Source: Neoceratodus forsteri (lineage: Eukaryota > Chordata > Ceratodontiformes > Ceratodontidae). From it: 64,000 nt of DNA. Where the stretch lies: the NCBI GenBank assembly GCA_016271365.2, contig CM057458.1, positions 200,666,501 to 200,730,500 of the forward strand, given 5' to 3'. The notes under the pieces are model-generated. The model saw only the letters and a program-made list of their open reading frames with translations. It did not search any database and was not told where the DNA came from. Made by a program: the position numbers and the translations under genes. Positions 44,978 through 54,822 of the stretch are shown here, one piece after another. Within the stretch, counting starts at the first letter, position 1. The number at the start of each line of letters is the position of its first letter.

Positions 44978-46140
44978 GTGGCAGTGGTTGAGGATGAGGG
45001 GCTTGGGATTCAAAGTGAAAAGTCAAAGGGCAGTGAATGGGAATCTGGTGTGGGTTCTAGTGACAGGCATGTGAGCGTGCAGCCTAGATGTCCAGCAAGA
45101 AAAATTACATCTGATGTGGCTGCAGTATTTATGCAGATGTCACAATCCCAAGGTGGATCATCTGTGGCAGAGAAGGAATTGGTGTCTGAGACACAGAAGA
45201 CTGTTGTAGATGAGTGTGAGACTGGGAGCAGCAAAATATTTTAGAAGCTAAGGAGGAGGCATGGAGTGTTCGAAGGGACTGGCCACTGAGAAGATGATGG
45301 TGGGGGTAAAGAATGCAAGCCTGACTTGTGAGGAGATGGCAAATAAAAGTAAACAAGCTCACGAAATGGAGGAGCAGTGTGACATTGATCTGGGCATCAG
45401 TGAATTTTGTTTTGATCTTGATCTTCTGCTAGATGGTGATTGGGATCTGCTGAGTCAGAGCAAGAGATTACTTACACCCATCAAAATGTAAACAGACTTC
45501 TTCATTACAAGACAGTGACTTTGTGGAGGAGCCAGAGGTGGAAAAGGATGGTGACAGTTTTAGATCCAAATCCAAGACATTGTGTGAAAATATTGGCAAT
45601 AGCAGTGCACATGGCAAGGAAAGTTCAAAAGGCAAGGGTAGTGCAGATGGCAAGCAAAGGGACTGTGGAGGTAGTAGTGTAGTGTTTGGTGCTGGTGGTG
45701 GTAATGGTGCTATAAGTAGAATGAGTGACAGGCCCCTTCAGCATGGGCAACCATTAAAGAAGCCAGTAGTGGCAGCAGCATCCCAAATATCATTAGACTC
45801 AGATTTTTATGACATAGATCCCAATGATGAGAGCTTTGCTGTATGTCAGCTTTGCAAATCTAGAGTGGGACTGTGAAGCAGCCAAGTCACTGAAAACCAA
45901 AACTGATAAATTGGGAGCAGCAACAAAGGGAAGCACAGCTTGGTTTAAGACATGTTGTTGGCCATGGTGGAGGGGTGGAGGTGTGGAGGAGGAAGAAGGA
46001 GTGGTTGAGGTAGAGAATATCAGCATTAGCACTACCAAAATCAGAGCTACACCTCTTATGCTCATGTAGTGACAAGCACTCCTGCCAGTAAAGCTGTAAA
46101 GTTCATACCTAGCTATTTTTTCAAAGTCAAACCACATAAG
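44978..46140 (+). pseudogene. Acidic ORF with BED-finger-like end, fragmentary
   Basis: Several frames read Ser/Glu/Lys-rich protein (44978-45244, 45261-45491, 45523-45876). The last ends FYDIDPNDESFAVCQLCKSR, which resembles the first half of a BED zinc finger (aromatic, then C-x2-C). A one-base shift near 45870 moves to TKTDKLGAATKGSTAWFKT, which fits the K..G...GT..L stretch that follows in BED fingers. The continuation near 46040-46140 (SYAHVVTSTPASKAVKF, FKVKPHKKPG) could be spacer. BED fingers often start hAT transposases, but no hAT catalytic region follows. Identity is uncertain. Confidence 0.35.
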
Positions 46141-46224
46141 AAACCAGGCAATGACATTTAAAGTATACCACAGTCCACAAGGGAAAGGAGAAATTGTTTA
46201 ACCAGGAAAGGCACACTAAGGTGA

Positions 46225-46360
46225 TCTGGGAGCACAAGGAAGGTAAGTGACTTGCTCATAGTCGCACAGTATTCAAGTGGGGTCCGATGGAATTCAAGCC
46301 CAGGTCTACAGGTTTGAAGATCAATGCCCTTAACCAGTATGCTATACTGCCTCCTACAGT
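46225..46360 (-). mobile_element. MIR-like (CORE-type) SINE
   Basis: On plus it reads GTAAGTGACTTGCTCATAGT, CGCACAGTATTCAAGTGG, AATTCAAGCCCAGGTCTACA and CCCTTAACCAGTATGCTATA, i.e. the reverse complement of a MIR-like tRNA-derived head. The B-box equivalent GGGCTTGAATTCC lies at 46289-46301 on minus. It is a retrotransposed non-coding element about 130 bp long. Confidence 0.8.
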
Positions 46361-46604
46361 TTTATTTATTTGTTTATTTTTTTTGAAAGTTTGTGACCGG
46401 GAGAGGCACACTGAGCCATGGCTAATTTTCAGGTGTGACCTGGGGGCAAGGAAAAGGGAACATGTGTACAGATATAAACTGACTCACAGAAGCCGATTAC
46501 GCTGTTTTGTGGTATTTTAGTGAAGGAGGGTTGGGGGGAATTTGACCAGGACACTGGGAACATTCCCCTACTCTTCCTGCAGGGGGCGCGGTCTCTGTGG
46601 AGGG

Positions 46605-48790
46605 ATGGAGGAGCCCAGTGTTGGTCAAGGTCTGGAAGGACGAGGATGTGTTTCAGGGGAGACACATAATTTGGATAATCTTATACAGTATGGCCCTTTT
46701 AAAGAAATTGTCGACATGGAAGTGACTGAAAGCCAACCGGAGGAAGCAGGGTCTGAGACAGTCCCAGGAGGTCCGATACCAGCTCCCATGCAGCTGCCTG
46801 CCTTGCAAAAGACTGAAGGAGATAGTAATGGATCTGCAGTAGTGGAAGAATTACTCTTACAGTCTCATCCTCCCTCCCCAACTTCCTCTCTCCATCCTGT
46901 AACTGTTTCTAGTTTCCTTGGTCCCTGTCCCCTTCCCCCAGCCAGCATAGCACTTAATGTGTGCTAACCTCAATGTGATTTCTTTTGCACATGCACTTCT
47001 GTATAGTAATTATAATATTATCACTTGCACTCCTATACTGACCAAACTGCATGTATATCTACTATGTCCTTACACTTTCTAATGATATATTGTATGTCTG
47101 CTATGTCCTGATGCTTTCTAATGTTGTACTGCATATTCCTTGGTTGTTGTTTTTCCAAGTTCAGTAATACTTCATGTAATTGATATTTGATCATGTACTC
47201 CAATGTTCCCCTTCCCCCAGGACGCACTGTGGGATGAGCAATTTTAAATTGTTCAGTGTGTTTTTCTTGATGAAACTTTAATAAATAAAATAAATAAATA
47301 CAGCCGAAATTGGATACAAAAAAGAAGCTGCTCTTAGAAATGGTGTCAAGGGCAGAACGTGAATACTTACAACATAAATTGAAGTTGGAAGAGGAGCGCA
47401 AATGAAAGCGCTCAGTGGTGAGCCTGTCTATGCAGTCTGATAAAACAACTTATTCTGAGTGAAACGAAGGTTGCACTCGAGAGTCCTGCAGTGGAGCCAG
47501 AGGCACCAATATCTGTGAATCCCAGCCAGATGTCACCAGAGAGTGATATTTCATCATCAGTGGAAAGGTCTCCAGAAAATGCCCTGAAGCAAGCAGGCTG
47601 GATTTTTTCAAAGGGTCAATGGGTTCCAGACCCCAGTTTTCTGATTCCTGGAACACCTGAAAAAACCTGAGCCAGCTCATCAACAAATCTGGGGATGCCC
47701 GGAGCCCGAATCAGATATTCCCCAGAGATTTGAGCAACCAGCTGCTGTAACTGTAACAGCTGGGGGTGGAGTCAGTGAACTGAAGCAAATTACTGCTGTG
47801 ACAGATGCTGCTGCTGTGACTGGACTGCTGCAGCAACAGCCACATTTGGAGGTGGACTCAGATCTTGAGTTGGTATCAGACACATCAGAGGGACTGAATA
47901 TGAATTTCAGTAAAGACTCTGCAGCAACAGGACCACAGCATGGTGCTACAGGTACTAAAGCTATATTTGGGGCAAATACTTTAAATGAACAAGGGGGAGC
48001 ATGGTCTCTGGAGTCAGTCCACATCATCCACATGACAAAGCTTCTAGCTATGCTAGCCTTTTCAGACAGTCTGTGGGAGCAGCAAAAGGTCACTTTGTAG
48101 TGCAACTTAGATATAAAGGGGGTCTTGGGCAGGTCCCTGACTGCATTTTTGTAGGCCACGAACTAATTAAGGATTCCTTACACTTTACATTTCATGCGCC
48201 AGGGGATTATAATTTCGATATAAGCTTTTGTACTGCTGCATTGTTTGATAAATTCTGGAACTTGCATGATACTATGAAAGACACCCCCATATGGCAGGCC
48301 TTCACAGACATTCCAATCACCAAACCTACAGTAAAAACTGTGACTGTATTATTTCGTAATGAAGCGGTGAGTGTCAAAGACATTACTTTTTGGATCGAAA
48401 AATGGTGTGGCCTACAAGGTACAAGGTTTTGGACTGGGGGGGTGGAAGTTTCGAGTTCATCTGCACCAAACTGAGTAAGGGGATTAAGCATTTGCCAAAC
48501 TGTTTTTTTCTGGGCAGGGACCGGGGTATTTTATTATACCCTGGTCAGTCAAAGACCTGTTACAGGTGTGGATCTTTGGCTCAACTTAACACTAACTGTA
48601 CCCCAATCAAGTGTTTTCAGTGTGGCTCACTAGGCCATACAGCCAATATATGCACTTTGCCTCCAATATGTAACTAATGTGGTGATGACGAGCATAATTT
48701 TCGGTTCTGTCCATGGGCAGCCCATAATTCCACTGATTCAGTCGAACAAGACTTCTATTTACATCAGGCTAAAAAGACCATTGAGAAGCA
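46605..48790 (+). pseudogene. Tx1-lineage L1 ORF1 (gag-like, CCHC zinc knuckles)
   Basis: ORF1 binds the element RNA. It begins near 46605 with MEEPSVGQGLEGRG, acidic and Pro/Ser-rich. A coiled segment EMVSRAEREYLQHKLKLEEE follows at about 47330 after an inserted LINE tail. The core (48001-48474) has HFVVQLRYKGGLGQVPDCIF, FDISFCTAALFDKFWNLHD and TVTVLFRNEAVSVKDITFWI. After a frameshift come YKVLDWGGGSFEF, IKHLPNCFFLGRDRGILLYP and knuckles CYRC...C, CFQCGSLGHTANIC and a third C-x2-C-x3-H at about 48666-48710. This order is typical of Tx1-type ORF1. At least five breaks are visible. Confidence 0.8.
46880..47307 (+). mobile_element. LINE 3' UTR fragment inserted in Tx1 ORF1
   Basis: Non-coding DNA ending ACTTTAATAAATAAAATAAATAAATA (written in parts: ACTTTAATAAA, then AATAAATA units to 47300) interrupts the ORF1 protein. 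It has the tail style of L2-like LINEs. Left boundary is approximate. Confidence 0.5.
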
Positions 48791-49147
48791 GTAGGCCTCC
48801 CCAGCTGCCTCTCTGTTTTCCATACCCTCAGAAGGAGGCCTGATGATAGACAAGTTTCTGTTCCCCCTACTACACCATTAACTATAACACTGAATATGCA
48901 GTGCTAGCATATGCAAAGTCAGGAGGCACCCCCTGAACCAGTAGAGGTGATGCCACCACCACCACCTCCACCTCCATCCCCTTCCCCCTTTGGCACCCCC
49001 TTCTGGGTGCTAGCATGTAATTTAGTACAGGTTTTATCAAAACTGTCAGGTGCTGCAGTTAATATGGTAAAACGTAGCTGTGCCTCACTACAGGATCTTC
49101 CAGATACAATCTTACTATAGCAGGGATTGTGGTTTGGACCCTACCGG

Positions 49148-49388
49148 GTCATAATGTCGCACGCTTAATAGCGTATGGCATTATGGAGAACTCGGACTTG
49201 TGCACTCCCCGAGTTGGACCCCCCGGAGTTGAGACTCTTTAGTGTGGGGGTCTGGGGGGCACAGTCCCCCATAACGAGGGATATGGGGGGCAGAGCCCCC
49301 CCACAGAACAAAGACATATGCCTCATGGCATGAATCACGCAGTGCTACCGTGCAATGTGGCATTATGTCTTGTGACATAATGACCCCA
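49148..49388. mobile_element. MITE-like foldback, ~240 bp
   Basis: Left end GGGTCATAATGTCGCA with nearby ATGGCATTATGG, and right end GGCATTATGTCTTGTGACAT followed by AATGACCCC, are inverted partners. The right end also contains a perfect 9-bp hairpin CATTATGTC/GACATAATG (49361-49382). The GC-rich middle carries GGGGGTCTGGGGGGC. It lies exactly where the Tx1 ORF2 N-terminal half is missing. Confidence 0.6.
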
Positions 49389-49392
49389 TGCC

Positions 49393-50690
49393 ATGGTGGA
49401 CAATACACCTTGTAAAATGCTGGGAATTTTCTTTGGGCTGGGTGATATGGCTAGATATAACTGGGAATTGCAAACTGGGAAACGTCAACAGAAGGCGACA
49501 CGCTGGAATGGCTGGCATTTGAGTAAACAAAAAAGAGTCTATTTTTTTAATGCTTTTTTAGTTCCAGTGTTCTTATTTTCAAGTTATGTTTACCCTATCT
49601 TTAAGCAATTTGAAACTTCTTTATGCTATTGTTTTTCTTTTCTTGTTTATGGGGTAGCCGACTGAATTTGTTGAAACAGACTATTACCTATTTAGATATG
49701 AAAGAAGGAGGGGTAGGTATGTTAAATCCAGTAGTATTTTTGGGAGCATATTTCTATATGCTAACATTGTACTGATCCTTAGGGGAAGCACATCACTAAG
49801 GGCAATTTGGGCTCATCCATCTTTACTAGAAATTCTACAGGATTGTCAGGCTAATGAGTTCTGCCATAAAATTAGGAGGAAACAGAAACTAAATTCAGCA
49901 TGGTCTTATCATTTTGATTATGTTAAAAAATGGCAGGTGACAGTCTCAGAAACCTCGAGTACTCCTAGGAAACTTTTTTGTAAGTCAGTGGTGGCAAACC
50001 ATTTTTTGGAGTCTCCTTTTGAACACTTGCCTACGCCAGAACAAGAAAGTATAGGTAGGTTATTCACTGACCCCGGGATCCCTCCTAAATGTGGGATGTG
50101 GTATGATTGGGAATACATGGGAGAAGTAATGTAAAAGGCAACCAAAAACATAAGGAGTTGATGGAAAGAAACTGCCCTAGAGAAGCATGTTTAAATACAT
50201 TAGAGACCATGGAACACTTATATTTTGCATGTCCATATGCCAGACCTTTGGGCAGTGGTTGCTGATAGATGGCAGGATGAAAGGTTTTTAGATATTACTC
50301 CAGCTATGTTATATAGAGGGTAAATATTACCAACTTGGTCTCAGTTTGATGAAAGTAGTGTTCGGATTCTTATGGCCAGTTTCTTAATCTGGATTTGGCA
50401 GACCCACTATAAATTGGTTTTACAGCAGCAACATATTAACCCATTGGAACTTTTTTTATCATCCGAAAGGAAAGTCACACTATTAAACAGATGCAATTTA
50501 AATCAGTCAGTAGGGTTTTTTGGCATACTAGACAGGATGCATTACAGTGGTTGGTATAATTTCTTACTGTGCCATATAATTATTAACAGAAAGAGGAATG
50601 GTATGTACCCAGGGGTATTTGCTTCACTTTATGTATTTTGTTTTCATTTAGAAATAATAGGAATATATTTGTTTTAAGAAAGATTTACAA
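49393..50690 (+). pseudogene. Tx1-lineage L1 ORF2, C-terminal part only
   Basis: The frame 49393-49665 has KMLGIFFGLGDMARYNWELQ and GWHLSKQKRVYFFNAFLVPV, then FSSYVYPIF, which is the region just after RT in Tx1 ORF2. Over several frames follow MKEGGVGMLNPVVFLGAYF, IRRKQKLNSAW and LFTDPGIPPKCGMWYDWEYM (49937-50134). NTLETMEHLYFACPYARP, a Cys-His-like end motif, and LMASFLIWIWQTHYKLVL (50372-50677) complete it. Endonuclease and RT core are absent between the ORF1 end and this part. That loss is an internal deletion of roughly 2.5 kb. Confidence 0.78.
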
Positions 50691-51613
50691 TTTATTAGAA
50701 AATGACAGTAATAAATTCTCAATCCTGGTTGGCTGACATGGGCTCCAAGCTGGGCATTTATTTTACAGTAGATGCCCAGCAAAAAATAAGTACAAGCCCA
50801 AGTGCCACCTCACCACATACCCTTGTACTGAGCTGCTCAGACTGCTTTGTCATTGGTTGAAAGCAGTCGATGAAATTTTAAATCCCTGCCATGTTTTTCG
50901 CTCGCTTAGTGAGAGCTACTGGTCTTCAACCCCCCAACACTCGTTACCTCTGCAGTTACAACAGCTCATTCTCAATGAAAAATAAAAGAAAACTCTGCAG
51001 TTCTTCAGCACTCAGAAAAATGGGCAGAATATTTTTTATCTCACTCACACACACACTCCTGACTGCAGGCTCACAGGACTGCGCTGAACAGAAAGTAAAG
51101 TGAAGCCATCGCTCTGAACAGTTTCTTTCTAGGAAGCATATTTTTGAAATCACAGATGAATTCCCTTTCAGAATGATGCCCCTACAGTTAATCAGTCCAC
51201 TGATTTAAAATAAAAAAAACATTATTTACCTTGGGGCTATTCTTCATACCAGCTGCACTACACTCTGTCTTTCAGGTCACGCAGGGTCATGCTTACTAAC
51301 CGCAACCAAATATAAACAAAAAAAATATTACAAAAACGGGGGACAACTTAAAAAAGATGCCCACAGTCTGCTGGTGGATTTTGTCTATGCCATAAATTTC
51401 ATGTTCACATAGGTGTGTTTGTGTGTCTGTGTGTATTGGGGGGGACTCAGTCGATCAGAATGGCTTTGTAGGGAGGAGCAACAGAAGGTGGAAAAGCCTT
51501 AAATGTGGACTACTTTTTCAATAAGTTTTTTTTTCTACTAATTCTATTAATTTTTTGTGCTCAGTTCCTCTACTTTTAGTACATTTTTAAACCTTATTAA
51601 GATGGTCATTTTC
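50691..51613. other. Non-coding, nothing recognised
   Basis: No gene or repeat that I can support. Confidence 0.4.
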
Positions 51614-51768
51614 TAAGTGCAATAATACCCTCCAGGGTGGGCATTATTAGGAAATACTGGACATTCCAGGGGCTATAAGGCCCTCCGCCTGCGACATCGG
51701 GCCTCAATATGCCCCTGGGCAGTCAGGTATTTCCCAATAATGCCCACCCTGTCGGGTATTGCTTACTT
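51614..51768. mobile_element. Palindromic MITE, ~155 bp
   Basis: GCAATAATACCCTCCAGGGT, GGGCATTATTAGGAAATAC and CCAGGGGC...GGCCC on the left pair with the right half: GGGCCTCAATATGCCCCTGG, GTATTTCCCAATAATGCCC, ACCCTGTCGGGTATTGC. Almost the entire element is stem, around about 12 bases of loop. It has no coding capacity. Confidence 0.8.
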
Positions 51769-51954
51769 ATTTAGCAAGAACAAGAAGATATAAAGTTATG
51801 TTTGTTTTGGGAATTAGTAGGGAAAGAGGTTTGGGTTACTATGCTTCAATATTTATTTGCTTTATCTTATATTAAGTTATGTTATGTTCTATGCTTTTTA
51901 CTTTCCAGTGCCACAGAATATATTTGTATTATGATTTTCTTTGAATATAAAAAA

Positions 51955-52215
51955 AAAAATTCCCCTACTCTTATCGAGAAGTGCCATGGGATCATTAATG
52001 TCCCTCTGAACAACCACCAGAGTAAGCAGACAGGACCTTGGTATAAAGTCTCATCCAAAAGACAGCACTTCAGAAGTGCAACACCCCTCTCATAATGCAC
52101 TACAGTGTCAGTATTGGGATTTATCCCACATTTCTGGTGTTGGACTAGAACCCACCACCTGATTTTCCAGCCTCAGAGGTGAGTGTGCTACCTGCTGAGC
52201 CACTGACATTGCGCA
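51955..52215 (-). mobile_element. tRNA-derived SINE
   Basis: On minus it starts with a tRNA-like head: A box TGGCTCAGCAGG (52202-52191) and B box GGTTCTAGTCC (52152-52142). The body reads GTGCTGTCTTTTGGATGAGA, CCAAGGTCCTGTCTGC and GATCCCATGGCACTTCTCG. I recognise this body from SINEs widespread in sharks, coelacanth and reptiles. The tail on minus is a T-rich stretch near 51950. Confidence 0.82.
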
Positions 52216-52964
52216 GCAGAACAGCATCATCTGGTCCTGTGCCCCTAGTACATTCAACCATACAACAGACACTGTCTAAAGACAGCAAATATCACTGTAA
52301 ACACTCAGTGACAATAGAATTGAATGTGTGCTTAGCATAAATGATAGCAGTTGATAAGCTGCTCTACTCATTTGTGGAAAATACTGACTTCAGACATTTC
52401 ACAAGTAAGGCTGACCCAAAATTTGACATATCATATGCACATATTTTTAAACTTGGGCTGTTCCAGAGTTGTACCTTGACCTATATGTAGAGCTCAATGA
52501 GAAAATCCTATATATTTCAAATGAAGCATCTGCCAATCAAGACACCTTTCTGGACCCCAAGATAGATGTGTCCTGACCATTAGGAAGCAAGTGGCTGCAT
52601 TTTAATTTATATTCACCCACTGAGTCCACATAAACTCCATTTAATGCTCATGAAATTATTATACACAGAATACAGTTTGGCAATCATACGCTAGAGAATT
52701 CAGTGGAATAAACCTCAAAATTCTAATGGAAATTCTTCCACTGGAATTGCTATTCTGCACTAATTCTGTTGACAGAATTCCGCATTGCACATAGCGCTAG
52801 CAAGCATATTATATGTGAAAGTGGTATGTTGCTGGGCCACGCTGCTCAGCTATTGCTACTCCAAAAGTCTACTTGTGTAGCATTCACAAACCCTGCCCAC
52901 CCCTGTCCACATGTTGTAGAGGCCTTCTCATGTGTGAAAAGGGCCTCCACTGCCCGGCAGGTGA
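52216..52964. other. Non-coding, nothing recognised
   Basis: No gene or repeat that I can support. Confidence 0.4.
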
Positions 52965-53165
52965 GGGTGGACCCCCACTCACCTGAACAGACCAACAAAG
53001 CCTATTGAGCTCCACTAGCTGTAGGAATGCTCCTGAGCCCTCCATCCACCTGGGTAGACCAACAAAGCTGACAGAGCTCCACTAGCTGCAGGAAAGCTCC
53101 TGAGCCCCCCCCCCTCCACCCACTCAGGCAGACCAACAAAGCCACGGAGCTCCACTAGCTGCAGG
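52965..53165. repeat. Tandem repeat, ~70-bp unit, three copies
   Basis: AGACCAACAAAG starts at 52989, 53056 and 53130, each followed by GAGCTCCACTAGCTGYAGGAA and, in the first two, GCTCCTGAGCCC. A fourth, diverged unit begins the duplicate at 53951. Confidence 0.85.
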
Positions 53166-53390
53166 AAAGGTATGCAAAGACCAGAAACTTAGTTACAGTC
53201 TGCTGCACACTATATTACACTCAGTAGACATATCTTCTGGCCCAATTTTGAACTTGGCACCAATTTTCCTTCAGCACGGACTCTAGCTTGTTTGCAAACT
53301 ATGGTGCTACCATTCTGTTTGTAGGCTAACATCTCATTTTGAGCTTGATTTTGTCCTGCTCAAAAGTTAGTAGTTTGAGACTAAAGGTTA
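53121..53390. repeat. Segmental direct duplication, copy 1 (~270 bp)
   Basis: Shares with 53951-54220 the order GTATGCAAAG, AACTTAGTTRCAGTCTGC-like, TTTTGAACTTGGCACCAATT, CAGCACGGACTCTA, TATGGTGCTACCATTCTGTT and GTAGTTTGAG. Offset is about 830 bp. Confidence 0.85.
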
Positions 53391-53950
53391 ATTTTATACT
53401 GTATCTGCAAGCTCAGGGAAGTTAAGTTCACACCGTTTAACCAGTAGCCCAGATAATTCAGTTTTACACTGTTTTATCTGTAGCTCAGAGAAGCTAATTT
53501 TACACTGTTATTCAACAGCTCAGAGAAGTTAATTTTACATTAATTAATCCTTAGCTCAGAGAAATAAAAATTAAAAAAAGTCATTAGCACAGCAAGTTTC
53601 TAAATAGCAAATCTGTCTGCTGTGAGAAACATGTTTTAGCCTACAATTGGTTTCCTTGCCACAACATTAATTTTTAAATAATTGCGTATTTGTTCCTTTA
53701 AGTTTAATTTAAGTTTTGCAATCACACTTGAATTAGAAGCTTTGTCTCACTTTATCGCTTTTCTCTGACTTTCTCACCTCTGATTTTGGCTCCAGATCTC
53801 TAATTTCTGACTCATCTCTGATTCCTGCCCTATTGTTTCTCCTTCCTTTGTCTTGCCTGCTCCAAGTCCTGCCCCGAGTTGTCTGCCTCTCCCTCCAACC
53901 ATTTTGACCTCCAGCTCCCACTTTGTCTTTCTTTTAGCTACTGAGCCTCC
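53391..53950. repeat. Short tandem repeat then non-coding DNA
   Basis: Four degenerate units built on AGCTCAGAGAAGTTAATTTT and ACACTGTT occur at about 53410-53570 (spacing 40-75 bp). The rest, to 53950, is CT-rich without a gene. Confidence 0.65.
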
Positions 53951-54220
53951 CACTCACCCGGGCAAACCCATAAAGCTGATGGAGTTCCAGTAGCTGTAGA
54001 AAATGTATGCAAAGGCTGAAAACCTAGTTGCAGTCTGCCACACACTGCACTACACTCAGCAGCCCTCTGGCCTGATTTTGAACTTGGCACCAATTTTCCT
54101 CCAGCACGGACTCTAACTCATTTGCAGTCTATGGTGCTACCATTCTGTTTATAGGTTAACCTCTGATTTTGAGCCTGACTTTATCTTGCTCAAAAGTCAG
54201 TAGTTTGAGTCTAAAGATTA
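53951..54220. repeat. Segmental direct duplication, copy 2
   Basis: Partner of 53121-53390, diverged at scattered positions and lacking a few bases near CAGCAGCCCTCTGGCC. Confidence 0.85.
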
Positions 54221-54297
54221 GCTAAATTACGGACGCTGCTGTATGGCGTTTCCCCATCCACCACCATCCCGCTCGCCCTATTTGAGCAATTACTTAT

Positions 54298-54363
54298 ATA
54301 GGCAGTGTGGAATTCACTGGTTGGACGAAAATAGGCAGTGTGGAATTCACTGGTTGGATGAAA
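54298..54363. repeat. Tandem duplication, 33-bp unit
   Basis: ATAGGCAGTGTGGAATTCAC followed by TGGTTGGAYGAAA occurs twice directly in tandem (54298-54330 and 54331-54363) with a single C/T difference, so it is recent. Confidence 0.95.
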
Positions 54364-54822
54364 TATATTATCTCCCCGTTTTGCCATTGGCTCCTTATAC
54401 CTTGCTACCACTAGAGGGTCACAATAAATAAACACATCTCAGCATTAGCAGAACTAGTAATCAACACATCTAAGCCCATTGGTAAAGGGACTTCTGCTCT
54501 GATAAGCTCTATCCCTCTAAGCCTAAACAAACAGATGAAAGGCTCAGAAAGGTACCCAACATCCCCCATCCCCCTCTGATTCTCATCCTAGCTAATCCTT
54601 TCTGTACTTGTCACAATGACCAGGATTAACATGATCTCATCATAGACAGTATTTCTGCTGCTCCTTACAATCTCCACATGCCAGGAACTACAACTCAGCT
54701 TCTCCCCACAGATCTTCCAGGAACACCACCTAGTTCAAAATGATGACATAAGAATCCCTCAAGGAACATTAGGAGTCTGTCTTCACCTTAAGACCTGCAT
54801 ATCCCTTTCACCCCTTAGGGAA
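54364..54822. other. Possible L2 5' UTR, otherwise unrecognised
   Basis: No coding signal. It directly precedes the L2-like ORF, so part may be that element's 5' region. Confidence 0.35.

Noticed and set aside
49181..49408. Minus-strand open frame in GC-rich DNA
   Set aside because: Lies inside the foldback element and has no protein likeness.
51955..52215. A true tRNA gene
   Set aside because: A and B boxes are present but there is no cloverleaf acceptor stem, and the body is that of a SINE.
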